Source: Sphaerotilus sulfidivorans (GTDB lineage Bacteria > Pseudomonadota > Gammaproteobacteria > Burkholderiales > Burkholderiaceae_C). From it: a stretch of DNA of 64,000 nucleotides. Shown one piece after another: positions 35,925 to 44,830 of the stretch. A model generated the notes under the pieces. The model was not told the DNA's origin, did not search any database, and worked only from the letters and a program-made list of their open reading frames with translations. The stretch lies in contig NZ_JACCPY010000015.1 of NCBI RefSeq assembly GCF_013426975.1, positions 21,734-85,733 of the forward strand, given 5' to 3'. The translations under genes and the position numbers were made by a program. Positions within the stretch are counted from its first letter, which is position 1. Each line of letters begins with the position of its first letter.

Positions 35925-37018
35925 GCCAGCGCCTCGACCGCAGCCAGCGGCGGCAGGGCCTCGACCAGCGCCTGCCAGTCGGTGCGCTCCGGGCGTCCCG
36001 GCTTGCGCTCGCCGAAGAACATCGCCACGGTGTCGCCAGCGGCATCGAAGAGTTCGAGCGAATGCACCGGGCCGTCCTCGGTCGGCTTGAGCACCCGCCA
36101 GGCGCTGGCGATGTGATCCTCGCGCAGATGCAGGTTGAAGCCGGCATCGAGCACATTCAGCCACGGCCCCATGACCGCGACGCGGCGCACCGGGCCGGTG
36201 TGGATCTGGATCATGCCGGGATTGCCGACGAAGACCATGATCGGCACCCCGCCGGCGGCGGCCTGCTCGAGCAGCTGGCGCGCCGCGCCCGGCTCGACCG
36301 GTCGGGCCAACGCCGGCCCGGCCAGGCGCAGCGCCTGGGTGCGCTGCAGCTGGAAGCGCCGCAGCAGGCCGAAGAACTCATGGGTGTCGCGCATGCCGGC
36401 CCAGGCCTGACGCCAGGCGGCGACATCGACCTGTGCATCCTCCAGCACCGGCTCAGGAGCGACCGGCGGCAGCGGCTGCAGCGCCGCCGCGGCCTGCGCG
36501 TCGGCATGGCGCTCGACCAGCGCGGCGAAGGCCTCGCGATCACTCTGCGGCTTCAGGAAGATCTTGTGGATCGCCACGCCCTGCGCATCGAAGAACTGCA
36601 GGCTCTGCTGCAGCATGCCGTCGGCCTGCGTCTCCTCGACCGCGAAGCCGTGGGCCCAGCGGCCGTAGAACACCCGCAGGTCGATCTCGCCGCCCAGCAC
36701 CAGGCCGACATGGCCCTGGCCCTGCACGCTGGCGTGGCGGTAGACGCCCAGCTTCTCGTGCACGCAGGAGGCGTTGCGCGTCAGCGCCATCACCTCGCCC
36801 AGCGGCTCCAGTGCAGCCACCAGCGCCGGCCAGTCGGGTCGCAGCCGGCGCGCGCGCATCGGCGACTCGGCCGGATCGAAGGCCTCGGCATGCGCAGCCA
36901 CCAGGCAGCCTTCGGGCAGACCCAGGCGATCGCCGATGTCGCGGTGGCGCGCCGGCCGGGGCGCGCGCCGGGCCTCGGCAAAGGCCTGGCGGATGGACGG
37001 AAGATCGGTCGGGTTCAT
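35921..37018 (-). CDS. hmuS: Hemin-degrading/heme-trafficking factor (HmuS/ChuS)
   Basis: Cytosolic heme protein of 365 residues, normal for HemS/ChuS. Two internally similar halves are visible: RPDWPALVAALEPLGEVMAL with NASCVHEKLGVYRHASVQGQ in the first, and PIMVFVGNPGMIQIHTGPVR and VMGPWLNVLDAGFNLHLRED in the second. A DTHEFFGLL motif at about His213 lies where ChuS-type proteins carry the heme-ligand histidine. It is second in the hmu transcript, after the receptor, and overlaps hmuT by 4 nt. Confidence 0.93.
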   Translation of the reverse strand: MNPTDLPSIRQAFAEARRAPRPARHRDIGDRLGLPEGCLVAAHAEAFDPAESPMRARRLRPDWPALVAALEPLGEVMALTRNASCVHEKLGVYRHASVQGQGHVGLVLGGEIDLRVFYGRWAHGFAVEETQADGMLQQSLQFFDAQGVAIHKIFLKPQSDREAFAALVERHADAQAAAALQPLPPVAPEPVLEDAQVDVAAWRQAWAGMRDTHEFFGLLRRFQLQRTQALRLAGPALARPVEPGAARQLLEQAAAGGVPIMVFVGNPGMIQIHTGPVRRVAVMGPWLNVLDAGFNLHLREDHIASAWRVLKPTEDGPVHSLELFDAAGDTVAMFFGERKPGRPERTDWQALVEALPPLAAVEALA

Positions 37019-37039
37019 GGTGGGAGGCCTCAGGAAGGT

Positions 37040-39274
37040 TCAGAAGTCCGCCTGCAGCGCGAGCTGCGCGCTGCGGCCCGGGGCGGTGTAGCCGTCGATC
37101 ACGCTGCTGCTGGCGGCCAGCCCGCGCACATCGGACCAGCGCCAGTAGGTCCGGTCGGTCAGGTTCAGCACCGCGGCCTGCAGGCGCAGCGCCGGGCTGA
37201 TCTGCCAGTGCCCGCGCAGGTCGAGCACCTCGGCGCGGCCCGGCGCGAACAGCGTCGCGCCATCGATGCGGCTGCGCGACTTGGCCGCCAGATGCGTCCA
37301 GTGCAGCCCGGCGCTCCAGCGGCCGGCGTCATATTCGGCCGAGGCCTTGAGCTGCCAGGGATCGACCGAGTTCAGCGCCGCGCGGGTGCCCGTGCGGATC
37401 TTGCTGCCTCGGGCGCCGGCCGCAGCGGCCTGCAGCTTCCACGGGCCCGCCGGATCCCAGCTCGCGCGCGCCTCGAGGCCGCGAATGCGGGCCCGGTCGA
37501 GGTTGATCGACTGGAACACCGTCGGATCGGCCACCGTGCCGCTGCCGCTGACCGCGACCTGCTCGATGAAGTCGCGGTAGCGGTTGTCGAAGGCCGCCAG
37601 CTGCCAGCCCAGCGCCTGCTCACGGACCTTGCCGCGCAGGCCCAGCTCGATGCCGCGCGAGCGCTCCGGCCGCAGCGCCGCATTGCCCACCGTGGTGTAG
37701 CCCGAGGCCACATTGCTGAAGCCGCTGTTGACCTGATCCGGCTCGGGCGAGCGAAAGCCGGTGGCCCACTGCGCATAGGGCTGCAGCGCCGCGTCCAGGC
37801 GCCAGACCGCGCCCAGGCGCAGCGACCAGGCGCTGCCGCTCAGCGCCGTCACGCTGCCGCTGTAGCCCTCGGTGGACGGGTCGAGCCGGTAGCGGTCATG
37901 GCGCAGGCCCGGCATCCAGGTGATGTCGCCGGTCTCGATCTCGCTCTGGACAAAGGCGCCCAGCAGGGTGTGATCGGTGTCGGGAAACGGCCGGGCCGGG
38001 AAGGTTTCGCCGACGGGCGGCACGGTGCCGTCGCGCAGCGCGGTGATGCGGTTGCGGCTGAGATCGACGCCGAAGCTGATGCGCTGCGGCAGCGCCCCGC
38101 CGGTCTGGATGCGGCCCTCGCTGCTCAGGCCCAGCGCCCGCTCGCGGTAGCGGTTGTCGCGGGTGCGGTCGGCCAGCGTGGCGCGGTCCTCGGCGCTGTG
38201 CTGGCGGGTCTCGGCCTGCTGCAGATGGACACGGGTGTCGAGTTCCGTCAGGCCGGTGGTCGCGCCGGTGCGCAGCTGGTGGCCCAGGCTCAGGCGGTCG
38301 CGGTCGGTGTGGTCGCGGGTGGCGGTCGACAGCGAGCTGCTGCTGACCGCGCTGAGCACCTGGGTGTCGACCTGGCGCCGGCGCGACTCCAGCGCCGCCT
38401 CCCAGCGCTGGCCGGCGACCAGATCGCCATCCATCTTCAGCAGCGCGGTGGTGCTGCGCACATCCGCCGGATTCGGCGTGGTGCGGTTGACCGACATGCC
38501 GTCGTTGCGACCCTGGTTGTCGAGTTCGTGACCCCGGCGATGGGTCAGCGCCGCCAGGCCGCGCAGCTGCGACGTGCCGGCAGCCACCGCGGCGGTCAGC
38601 ACGCCGGACGCGTCGGCGCTGTCGCCCCCCAGGCGCACGAAGCCGCCCAGGCCGCGGGCACCGCGCTCGCCGCGCAGCAGATCCTGCGGCGCCAGCGTGC
38701 GCAACACCAGCGCGCCGGCCAGGCCGTCGCTGCCGAGCTGCGCGGAGGTCGGCCCGCGCAGGATCTCGGCCGAGGCCAGCAGCTCCGGCTCGATGAAGTC
38801 GCCCCGGCCGGTCACGAAGGGGCCGAAGCTGAAGCTCTGCGGCAGCCGCACGCCGTCGAGCAGCATCAGCACCTGATTGCCCTCCAGACCGCGGATGTTG
38901 ATGCCGGCGTTGCCGGCGCGACCGGTGCCCGAGCCCGCGGCGGTGAAACGCGCCGGCTGCTGCTGCACCGACACCCCGACCTCGTCGGCGACCAGGTCCT
39001 TGAGCTCGCGGGCCTGGCGGCGCGCGATCGCCTCGGCATCCTGCGCGGTGGCGGTGAAGGGCAGCTCGTCGGCCTCCAGATCGGTGCGGCTGCCGGTGAT
39101 GGTGATCTTCGGCAGCGTCGCGGCGGCCGCGGCCTCGGCGCTCACCGTGACGCCAGCGGCGACGGACTGGGCCACGCCGGGCAGCGGCAGCGCCAGGGCC
39201 AGACTCAGCGCGAGCAGCCGGGGCTCGCACACGCCGTTGCGGTCGGTCGAGGTCGTGGTCTTGTCGGAATGCAT
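37040..39274 (-). CDS. hmuR: TonB-dependent heme/hemoglobin receptor
   Basis: Outer-membrane receptor of 744 residues. Signal peptide (RLLALSLALALPLPGVAQS), a TonB-box region and the plug domain LPKITITGSRTDLEADELPF, INIRGLEGNQVLMLLDGVRL and EILRGPTSAQLGSDGLAGAL. The barrel carries heme-receptor-like motifs FRSPEPDQVNSGF (FRAP-box variant) and NAALRPERSRG (NPxLKPE variant), and ends in the aromatic LALQADF. It lies downstream of a Fur-box-like promoter and a small gene, and upstream of hmuS; iron-repressed expression is expected. Confidence 0.93.
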   Translation of the reverse strand: MHSDKTTTSTDRNGVCEPRLLALSLALALPLPGVAQSVAAGVTVSAEAAAAATLPKITITGSRTDLEADELPFTATAQDAEAIARRQARELKDLVADEVGVSVQQQPARFTAAGSGTGRAGNAGINIRGLEGNQVLMLLDGVRLPQSFSFGPFVTGRGDFIEPELLASAEILRGPTSAQLGSDGLAGALVLRTLAPQDLLRGERGARGLGGFVRLGGDSADASGVLTAAVAAGTSQLRGLAALTHRRGHELDNQGRNDGMSVNRTTPNPADVRSTTALLKMDGDLVAGQRWEAALESRRRQVDTQVLSAVSSSSLSTATRDHTDRDRLSLGHQLRTGATTGLTELDTRVHLQQAETRQHSAEDRATLADRTRDNRYRERALGLSSEGRIQTGGALPQRISFGVDLSRNRITALRDGTVPPVGETFPARPFPDTDHTLLGAFVQSEIETGDITWMPGLRHDRYRLDPSTEGYSGSVTALSGSAWSLRLGAVWRLDAALQPYAQWATGFRSPEPDQVNSGFSNVASGYTTVGNAALRPERSRGIELGLRGKVREQALGWQLAAFDNRYRDFIEQVAVSGSGTVADPTVFQSINLDRARIRGLEARASWDPAGPWKLQAAAAGARGSKIRTGTRAALNSVDPWQLKASAEYDAGRWSAGLHWTHLAAKSRSRIDGATLFAPGRAEVLDLRGHWQISPALRLQAAVLNLTDRTYWRWSDVRGLAASSSVIDGYTAPGRSAQLALQADF

Positions 39275-39397
39275 CGTTCGTCAGGACAGGATGGAGGTCG
39301 TCAGGACCGGCATCTGGCGGGCGAGCGATGTCTGGCTGGCTCGATGCGAGGGCAGAGGAAAAGGGCAGAAAGGGCGCCGAAGCGGCGCGCGGACCGA

Positions 39398-39736
39398 TCA
39401 GTGCATCGCGTCGCGCGGCGGCTGCTCGGCCAGCGCATGCGCCAGGTCGGCCTGCTGCAGCGCATCCGCCGAGAGCCACTGCCAGCGCTCGTGGCAGGTC
39501 GACAGCAGCCGCGACAGGCCATCGCCGACCTGCGGATGGTGGATCAGGAAAAACAGGTTCGAGACCACCTTGCGCGCGATCAGCGCACGACAGCGGGTGC
39601 AGCCGTCCTCGGCCGACTGGGTCGCCCAGGACGACATCAGCGCGAAGGTCGCGCCCATCAGCACCTGGACATCAGGCAGCGCAGCGGCGTCGGAAACGTC
39701 AGCGACGTCGGACGCATCGATCGAATCGGTTGTCAT
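39398..39736 (-). CDS. Uncharacterised small protein upstream of the heme receptor
   Basis: A 112-residue frame from ATG 39736 (or 39766). Acidic N-terminus (DSIDASDVADVSDAAALPDV), then GATFALMSSWATQSAEDGCT with a CTRC pair, VVSNLFFLIHHPQVGDG and LSTCHERWQWLSADALQQAD. It lies 123 bp before hmuR and right after the Fur-like box, so it is probably first in the hmu transcript. The CxxC, HH and third Cys could bind heme or metal, but I recognise no family. Confidence 0.6.
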   Translation of the reverse strand: MTTDSIDASDVADVSDAAALPDVQVLMGATFALMSSWATQSAEDGCTRCRALIARKVVSNLFFLIHHPQVGDGLSRLLSTCHERWQWLSADALQQADLAHALAEQPPRDAMH

Positions 39737-39751
39737 GCGCAGAACTTTAAT

Positions 39752-39770
39752 GCGAATTGATCTCATTAGC
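39752..39770 (-). promoter_or_regulatory. Candidate Fur box of the hmu operon
   Basis: On the minus strand GCTAATGAGATCAATTCGC matches 12 of 19 positions of the classic Fur consensus, including the left AATGA core, inside an A/T-rich island (39,745-39,775) in an otherwise GC-rich region. It lies 16 bp upstream of the small gene start and 480 bp upstream of hmuR. Confidence 0.5.
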
Positions 39771-39889
39771 AAGTCAGTCGCAAGTCGGTCGGTCGATCGA
39801 TGCGACCTGCCGGGCAGATCCCGATGGTCATGCCGCCGACACCGGCCCGGCATGACGACCACCTGGAACGGCGCGGTCCGGCGCGGCCT

Positions 39890-40553
39890 GCCATTTGCTT
39901 GCCTGCGGACACCGCCCGCGCCCACGCGCCTTCTCCCTGCCCTGATGCACCGCCAGCCAGCCGGTGCGCCAGCGCGGCACGCTGATGCCTTCCACGCTCG
40001 GCTTCGCCTTCGTCGATGCCGAGGGCGAGATCGGCAGCGGCGCCCATGACGGCCACCCGATCGGCCCGGAAGAACTGCTGTGCAGCCATGACGGCGACAT
40101 CGACATCGACCTGCGCACGCCGCCGGACTGCCGCCTCACCGGCCTGGTCGTCGACGCGGCGGTGCTGCGCGCGCAGCTGGGCGACAGCGCCGATGCGTCC
40201 GGGTGGAGCTGGTCAACCGCACCTGTGCGCTGATGCTCGATCAGCTGCATGCCGCCGACCCGCAGGACGCCCCGACGCTGGAGACGCTGGCCCGGCAGGC
40301 CGGCACCAGCGCGCGCACGCTGGGCTATGCCTTCCAGTCGGTGCTCGGCCTGTCGCCGATGCAGTATCTGCGCACGCTGCGCTTCAACCTGGTGCGCGGC
40401 GAGCTGCGCCGCAGCCGCCAGCGCGACAGCATCCACGACATCGCCACCCGGCACGGCTTCTGGCACTTCGGCCATTTCTCGGTCGACTATCGGCGCCAGT
40501 TCGGCGAGCGGCCCTCGGACACGCTGGTACGGGTCAGGCCGACGGACGCCTGA
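39890..40553 (+). pseudogene. Disrupted AraC-family transcriptional regulator
   Basis: The C-terminal domain is intact in one frame (40203-40553): QAGTSARTLGYAFQSVLGLS and PMQYLRTLRFNLVRGELRRS form the first helix-turn-helix and linker, and IATRHGFWHFGHFSVDYRRQ the second, ending FGERPSD. The N-terminal sensor part (39964-40200, another frame) gives LMPSTLGFAFVDAEGEIGSG and DIDIDLRTPPDCRLTGLVVD. The two do not join in frame; about 100 residues expected between them are missing, and upstream the frame hits a stop at 39943. Probably once regulated the amine-dehydrogenase or heme genes next to it. Confidence 0.75.
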
Positions 40554-40583
40554 GCCGCATCGGCCGGTGGGCACGGATCAGGT

Positions 40584-41555
40584 TCACTCCGGCTCGATCT
40601 TCGCCGCACGCACCACCCGGCCCCAGTGCTGGATCTCGTCGGCCAGCAGCCTGGCCTGCTCGGCCGGCTGGCTGGCACGGGCCTTGACGCCGAGTTCCCT
40701 CAGCCGCTCGACCACCGCCGGCTGCGCCAGCGCCTGGGTGGCCGCGGCGCGGATGCGCTCGATCGCGGCGGCGGGCGTTCCCGCCGGCGCGGCCAGCGCG
40801 TTCCAGCTGTCGACGCTGTAGTCGGCCACGCCCTGCTCCATGACGGTGGGCACCTCGGGCAGGCTGGCGAAACGCTGCGTGCCGGTCACCGCCAGCAGCC
40901 GGATCGTGCCGGCCTTGAGCTGCGGCAGCAGCGGGCTGAGGATCTCGAAGGCCACATCGATCTCGCCGGTGCGCAGTGCGTTGATCACCGCCGGCGAGCC
41001 CTTGTAGGGCACCACCACCGCGTCGATGCCGGTGCGGGCCTTGAACAGCTCGGCGCTCAGGTGCTGGGTGCTGCCCACCGCGATCGTGCCGATGGTGAGC
41101 CTGCCCGGCTGGCTGCGTGCCTGGGCCAGCAGATCCTTCAGCGTGCCCAGGCGCGAGTTCGCCGGCACCGCCAGCCCCAGCTCGAAGAAGCCCAGCGTGG
41201 TGATCGGCAGCAGCTGACGCTGCACGTCGTAGGGCAGCTTGCGCACCAGGTGCACGCTCACCGCGGTGGCGTTGCTCATCAGCAGCAGCGTGTGGCCGTC
41301 GGGCGGTGCGCCCAGCACCGCCTGGGTGGCGACGATGCCGCCGGCGCCGGGGCGGTTGTCGATCACCACCGGCTGACCCAGCAGCGGCGCCATCGCCTGC
41401 CCGACGGTGCGCGCGGTGATGTCGGCCACGCCGCCGGGCGCGAAGGGCAGGATCAGCGTGACCGGGCGCGAGGGAAAGTCGCTGGCGAGGGCGGCGGGCA
41501 GCCACGGCGCGAGTGCGCCGGCGGCCAGGATCTGGCGACGGGAAAGGCGGTTCAA
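40584..41555 (-). CDS. Bug-family tricarboxylate transporter substrate-binding protein
   Basis: Periplasmic binding protein of 323 residues. The best start is TTG 41555, 5 bp after GGAGAC; earlier in-frame ATG codons lie in non-coding-looking sequence. A Tat-like leader NRLSRRQILAAGALAPWLPA is followed by the Bug core: RPVTLILPFAPGGVADITAR, LLGQPVVIDNRPGAGGIVAT, RLTIGTIAVGSTQHLSAELF and the final AAKIEPE. It is an intact gene surrounded by decayed ones and probably monocistronic. Its CAGCTATCGCA promoter element matches one before the lig operon. Confidence 0.9.
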   Translation of the reverse strand: MNRLSRRQILAAGALAPWLPAALASDFPSRPVTLILPFAPGGVADITARTVGQAMAPLLGQPVVIDNRPGAGGIVATQAVLGAPPDGHTLLLMSNATAVSVHLVRKLPYDVQRQLLPITTLGFFELGLAVPANSRLGTLKDLLAQARSQPGRLTIGTIAVGSTQHLSAELFKARTGIDAVVVPYKGSPAVINALRTGEIDVAFEILSPLLPQLKAGTIRLLAVTGTQRFASLPEVPTVMEQGVADYSVDSWNALAAPAGTPAAAIERIRAAATQALAQPAVVERLRELGVKARASQPAEQARLLADEIQHWGRVVRAAKIEPE

Positions 41556-41819
41556 GGTCTGTCTCCGAAGAAGGAATGTTCTGTGCGGACCGATTGTCAC
41601 CAGCCGCGCCCAGGCGGGCCAGCCGCACCGCGCACAGCCAGCTATCGCATTCCGGCATGACCGGACCGATTCGCCAAGGGAAACACCCAGGTCTTGTCCA
41701 TCGCGAAGACACGCGATGTCGCGGATCCGCAGGTGCGGCGGCGCTTGCAAGAACGGGATAACGCGCCGGGCAGGCGCTCCCCAGCATCGACCTCGTCGGG
41801 CTGCAAGCCTGCCCAGGAG
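41556..41819. promoter_or_regulatory. Gene-free interval between Bug gene and amine dehydrogenase remnants
   Basis: 264 bp without a supported gene. Contains CAGCTATCGCATTCC (element at 41,639-41,649) also seen at 14,073, and two GGACCGATT copies (41,588 and 41,663). It may have held the promoter of the Bug gene and remnants of the amine dehydrogenase large-subunit gene, though I could not identify any coding homology. Confidence 0.35.
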
Positions 41820-42004
41820 ATGATCCATGACCCTCGTCAGACCCCTCGCAAGAAGTCCGGCCGCTGCGCGGCGGCCAGCGTCGGCGCGCTGCTGCTGACC
41901 GGCGCGCTGGCCAAGCTGCGTGACATGGCGCTGTTCCGTGCCACGCTCGACAACTACCGGCTGCTGCCCGAGGCGGCGCTGGGCGCGCCGGCCTGGGTGC
42001 CTTC
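41820..42004 (+). pseudogene. mauE/aauE remnant: amine utilisation membrane protein, N-terminal part
   Basis: The frame reads AASVGALLLTGALAKLRDMA then LFRATLDNYRLLPEAALGAP, the start of a MauE-like membrane protein, with AGGAG just before the first ATGs (41,820 and 41,827). Homology stops at about 42,004, where the sequence jumps to the C-terminal part of mauD. Most membrane helices are lost. Confidence 0.7.
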
Positions 42005-42210
42005 CCGTATGTGCTCTCGGCCGAGCTGGGCATGAGCTGGCGCATCAGCAAGCTGCTCTACGCGGTGCTGATCGACGAGCGCGGCATCGTGCGCGGCAAG
42101 GGCCTGGTCAATTCCCGCGAACAGATCGAGAGCCTGCTGACCACCCGCGACCTAGCCTGGTCTCGGTGCAGGACTACATGGACCGCAAGATCGCCAAGGA
42201 GATCGCATGA
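42005..42210 (+). pseudogene. mauD/aauD remnant: thiol-disulphide maturation protein, C-terminal part
   Basis: Reads YVLSAELGMSWRISKLLYAV, LIDERGIVRGKGLVNSREQI, which match the C-terminal end of MauD, the periplasmic thioredoxin-like protein that helps form the many disulphides of the small subunit. The end, LVSVQDYMDRKIAKEIA, is in another frame, so a frameshift lies near 42,155. Its stop forms an ATGA overlap with the small-subunit start. The N-terminal CxxC domain is missing. Confidence 0.72.
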
Positions 42211-42590
42211 CATCGCTCTGGAACTGGCTGGACCGCACCGGCCAGGCGCTGGCCGCCGGCGCCCACGGCGCGGGCGCCAGGAAGAAGGGCGCGCCCACCG
42301 ACACCGACTGCGACTACTGGCGCTACTGCTCGGTCGACGGCTTCCTGTGCTCGTGCTGCGGCGGCTCGGCCACCAGCTGCCCGCCGGGCAGCACCGCGTC
42401 CAAGGTCGCCTGGGTCGGCACCTGCCTGAACCCGGCCGACGGCAGGAACTACCTGGTCAGCTACACCGACTGCTGCGGTCGCACGCCCTGCGGCTCGTGC
42501 TTCTGCAACACCAACCACGGCGACCGCCCCGGCTACCGCCTGGGCGTGCACAACGACGTCAACTGGTGCATGGCCAACGACAGCCGACCG
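42207..42590 (+). pseudogene. TTQ amine dehydrogenase small (beta) subunit, C-terminally truncated
   Basis: Strong family match (MauA/AauA): DCDYWRYCSVDGFLCSCCGG, TSCPPGSTASKVAWVGTCLN, SYTDCCGRTPCGSCFCNTNH and HNDVNWCMAND. Both tryptophans that form the tryptophan tryptophylquinone cofactor (in VAWVGTC and NVNWC-type segments) and most disulphide cysteines are present. The last 15-20 residues with the final cysteine are replaced by a jump into a cytochrome c gene. No twin-arginine leader is visible in the short 30-residue N-terminus, so it too may be shortened. Methylamine versus aromatic amine specificity cannot be settled; two adjacent cytochromes suggest the aromatic type. Confidence 0.8.
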
Positions 42591-42973
42591 CACGCGGTGC
42601 GGAGATCTTCGCCGGCAACTGCTTCGCCTGTCACGGCGCGCAGGGCCAGGGCGTGCCGGGCCTGGCGCCGGCGCTGGCCGGGCCGCTCTCGCCGGTGCTG
42701 GCCCGGCCCGAGGGTCGCGGCTATGTGCTGCGGGTGCTGCTGCACGGCCTGAGCGGGCGCATCGTCTCGCAGGGCCAGACCTTCGTCGGCGCGATGCCGG
42801 CGCAGGCAGCGCTGACGGATGCCGATCTGATCGCGGTCGGCGCGCATCTGGCTGCGCTCAACGGCCGGGAGGGCATGCCCTTCGACGCGGCCGAGGTGGC
42901 GGCAGCGCGCGCCGAAAGCCCCGTCCCCTCGCACAAGGCGCTGCGCGATCTGCGCGCACGGGTGATGCCATGA
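42591..42973 (+). pseudogene. c-type cytochrome remnant lacking its export signal
   Basis: In frame from about 42,591: TARGAEIFAGNCFACHGAQG with a CxxCH heme site, VPGLAPALAGPLSPVLARPE, LTDADLIAVGAHLAALNG and a normal end. The start codon and signal peptide are absent because the frame joins the truncated small subunit. Would have been the electron acceptor or part of the amine oxidation chain. Confidence 0.75.
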
Positions 42974-43330
42974 ACCGGCAGCGGGCTGTCGCCGCAGGAG
43001 GCGGCACGGGCGCGGCTGCACTATCTCCAGCACTGCATGGGCTGCCATCTGGCCGACGGCCGGGGTGCGCCCGAGCAGGGCGTGCCCTCGATGCGTGGCC
43101 TGGCGGGCCGGCTGCTGACGCTGCCCGGCGGACGCGAGTACCTGGTCCAGGTGCCCGGCGTGATGAACTCCGGCCTGTCGGATGCCGACACCGCACGGCT
43201 GATGAACTGGCTGCTGCCCCAGGTCTCGGCCGAGACACTGCCGCCAGGCACCCTGCCCTACGACGCCGCCGAGATCGCCACCCGGCAGGCGCTGATCGAG
43301 CTGCTGGAAACCCAGAGTCCTGCACGCTGA
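42970..43330 (+). pseudogene. Second c-type cytochrome remnant, signal peptide deleted
   Basis: An ATGA overlap starts MNRQR, but the mature part (GLSPQEAARARLHYLQHCMG with a CxxCH site, GREYLVQVPGVMNSGLSDAD, LMNWLLPQVSAETLPPGTLP) is in another frame beginning near 42,988. A deletion just after the start codon that removed the leader explains this best. C-terminus complete. Confidence 0.72.
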
Positions 43331-43355
43331 AGCCCCCCGCCACACTGCCGACCTG

Positions 43356-43911
43356 ATGGACACCGCACACGCCTGCTCCGACGCACGACACGGCACCGAT
43401 CCCGGTGCCGAGCTGCTGCGCCTGCAGCGGCTGTGGCGCGAGCGTCTGCTGGGCGGCGCGGGCGCCACCCGCTGGCGCCCAGGGCGCGAGATCGCCGCCG
43501 AGCTGCTGCTGCACCTCGACGACGAGGCCGCCTGCTGGCACCGGGCGGCCGACTGGCTGCGCGACCTGCTCGACGCCGACCGGGTCGATGGCGGGCCCGG
43601 CGGCTTCGTCGATCCGGCCGAGGGCAATCGCAGCTACCAGCCGCAGGCCGAGATGCAGCGCGAACCGGGGCTGCTGCCGACGGTGCTGGGACTGCGGTTC
43701 GAGGCGACCGATCCCGGGCTGCAGGCCGTCTGGCAGCGGCCCGAGCCGTGCTGGAGCAGCGCCACCTGCCAGCAGCCTGAGCTACAAGGAGATCGCGCGC
43801 CAGCTCGACCGCTCGGTCTCCACCATCGACCACCAGACGCGCCGGCTGCGCGAGAAGTTCGGCGTGCATTCCAACGCCCGGCTGATGCCGCTGCTCGACC
43901 GGCTGGCCTGA
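43356..43911 (+). pseudogene. LuxR-family regulator with internal deletion/frameshift
   Basis: The N-terminal 135 residues (43356 frame; AELLRLQRLWRERLLGGAGA, AAELLLHLDDEAACWHRAAD, LRDLLDADRVDGGPGGFVDP) look like a sensory domain. The C-terminal frame gives LSYKEIARQLDRSVSTIDHQ and TRRLREKFGVHSNARLM, the recognition half of a LuxR helix-turn-helix. The LTPREREVL segment that should precede it is missing and the frames do not join (near 43,775). Likely the former regulator of the amine cluster. Confidence 0.7.
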
Positions 43912-43914
43912 GAA

Positions 43915-44748
43915 TCAGCCACCGCGGGCCCGCTCCCCCGGCCCGCCCAGCCGCGCCGAGATCTCCGCCGCCGCCGCCCGCACCGCCCGCGCGGCGACCG
44001 AATCCCAGTCGGCCGACAGCCGGTCCTGGTGGTCCAGCGCGGTGATGACGATCGCCGGCTGGCCCTCGTGGTCCAGCGCCGGCGCGCTGAAGGCGTTGAC
44101 GCCCGGAATCGGCCGGCCGTTGGCGCGGCCCAGGCCGTGTTCGGCCATCTCGCGCCGCGCGGTGGCCAGCTCGGCCTCGACTTCGGCGGCCGGCGCCACC
44201 GCCGCCGCGCGCTCGCCCAGCGGCCCGACGCCGAAGACCAGTGCCTCATGCACCCGCTCCGGCGGCAGCACGCCGGCAAAGGCCCGCCCGGTCGCGGTGC
44301 CCAGCACCGACATCACCGTGCCGACCCGCATCGCCACATGCAGCGGCTGGCGCGCCTCGTGCAGCCGCACCACCGTCGGCCCCAGATTGCCCCAGACCGC
44401 CAGCGCCACCGCGTGCCCGGTCGAGCGCGCCAGCTCCTCGGCCACCGGCTGCGCGGTGCGCAGCGGGTCGAGCTGGTGCAGGCAGGCCAGACCGAGCTGC
44501 AGCGCCGCCGCGCCCAGCGCATAGCGGCCGCTCACCGTGTCCTGCTCGATCAGGCGCAGCCGCCCGAAGCTGACCAGATACGGGTGCGCGCGCGAGGCCG
44601 GCAGCCCCGCCTGCGCCGCCAGATCCTTCAGCGACATCGGCCCGGGGCTGCGCGACAGGGCCAGCAGCAGCCGCCCGCCCACCTCCACCGACTGCACCGC
44701 GCGCTGGCCGCGCTCCTCGTCGTCGCCGTCCTTGTCCTGTCTCGACAT
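43915..44748 (-). CDS. IclR-family transcriptional regulator
   Basis: Regulator of 277 residues from ATG 44748, with GGAG upstream. N-terminal winged helix: RAVQSVEVGGRLLLALSRSP, MSLKDLAAQAGLPASRAHPY; C-terminal effector domain: GHAVALAVWGNLGPTVVRLH, GTVMSVLGTATGRAFAGVLP and ALDHEGQPAIVITALDHQDR. It is divergent from the metallo-hydrolase that begins the aromatic-type operon, the usual layout for a pathway-specific IclR regulator. Confidence 0.9.
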   Translation of the reverse strand: MSRQDKDGDDEERGQRAVQSVEVGGRLLLALSRSPGPMSLKDLAAQAGLPASRAHPYLVSFGRLRLIEQDTVSGRYALGAAALQLGLACLHQLDPLRTAQPVAEELARSTGHAVALAVWGNLGPTVVRLHEARQPLHVAMRVGTVMSVLGTATGRAFAGVLPPERVHEALVFGVGPLGERAAAVAPAAEVEAELATARREMAEHGLGRANGRPIPGVNAFSAPALDHEGQPAIVITALDHQDRLSADWDSVAARAVRAAAAEISARLGGPGERARGG

Positions 44749-44830
44749 CGTGTCGTCTCTCCTTCTTCGACAGGGATTGGAACCGATGTGGCACCCGCTG
44801 CGGCGCCGCACCCCGGGTTTGTCTCTAGAC

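Noticed and set aside
36062..39760. 1232-codon plus-strand frame opposite hmuS and hmuR
   Set aside because: Overlaps two clear genes; translation is repetitive His/Arg/Gln/Ala without domains.
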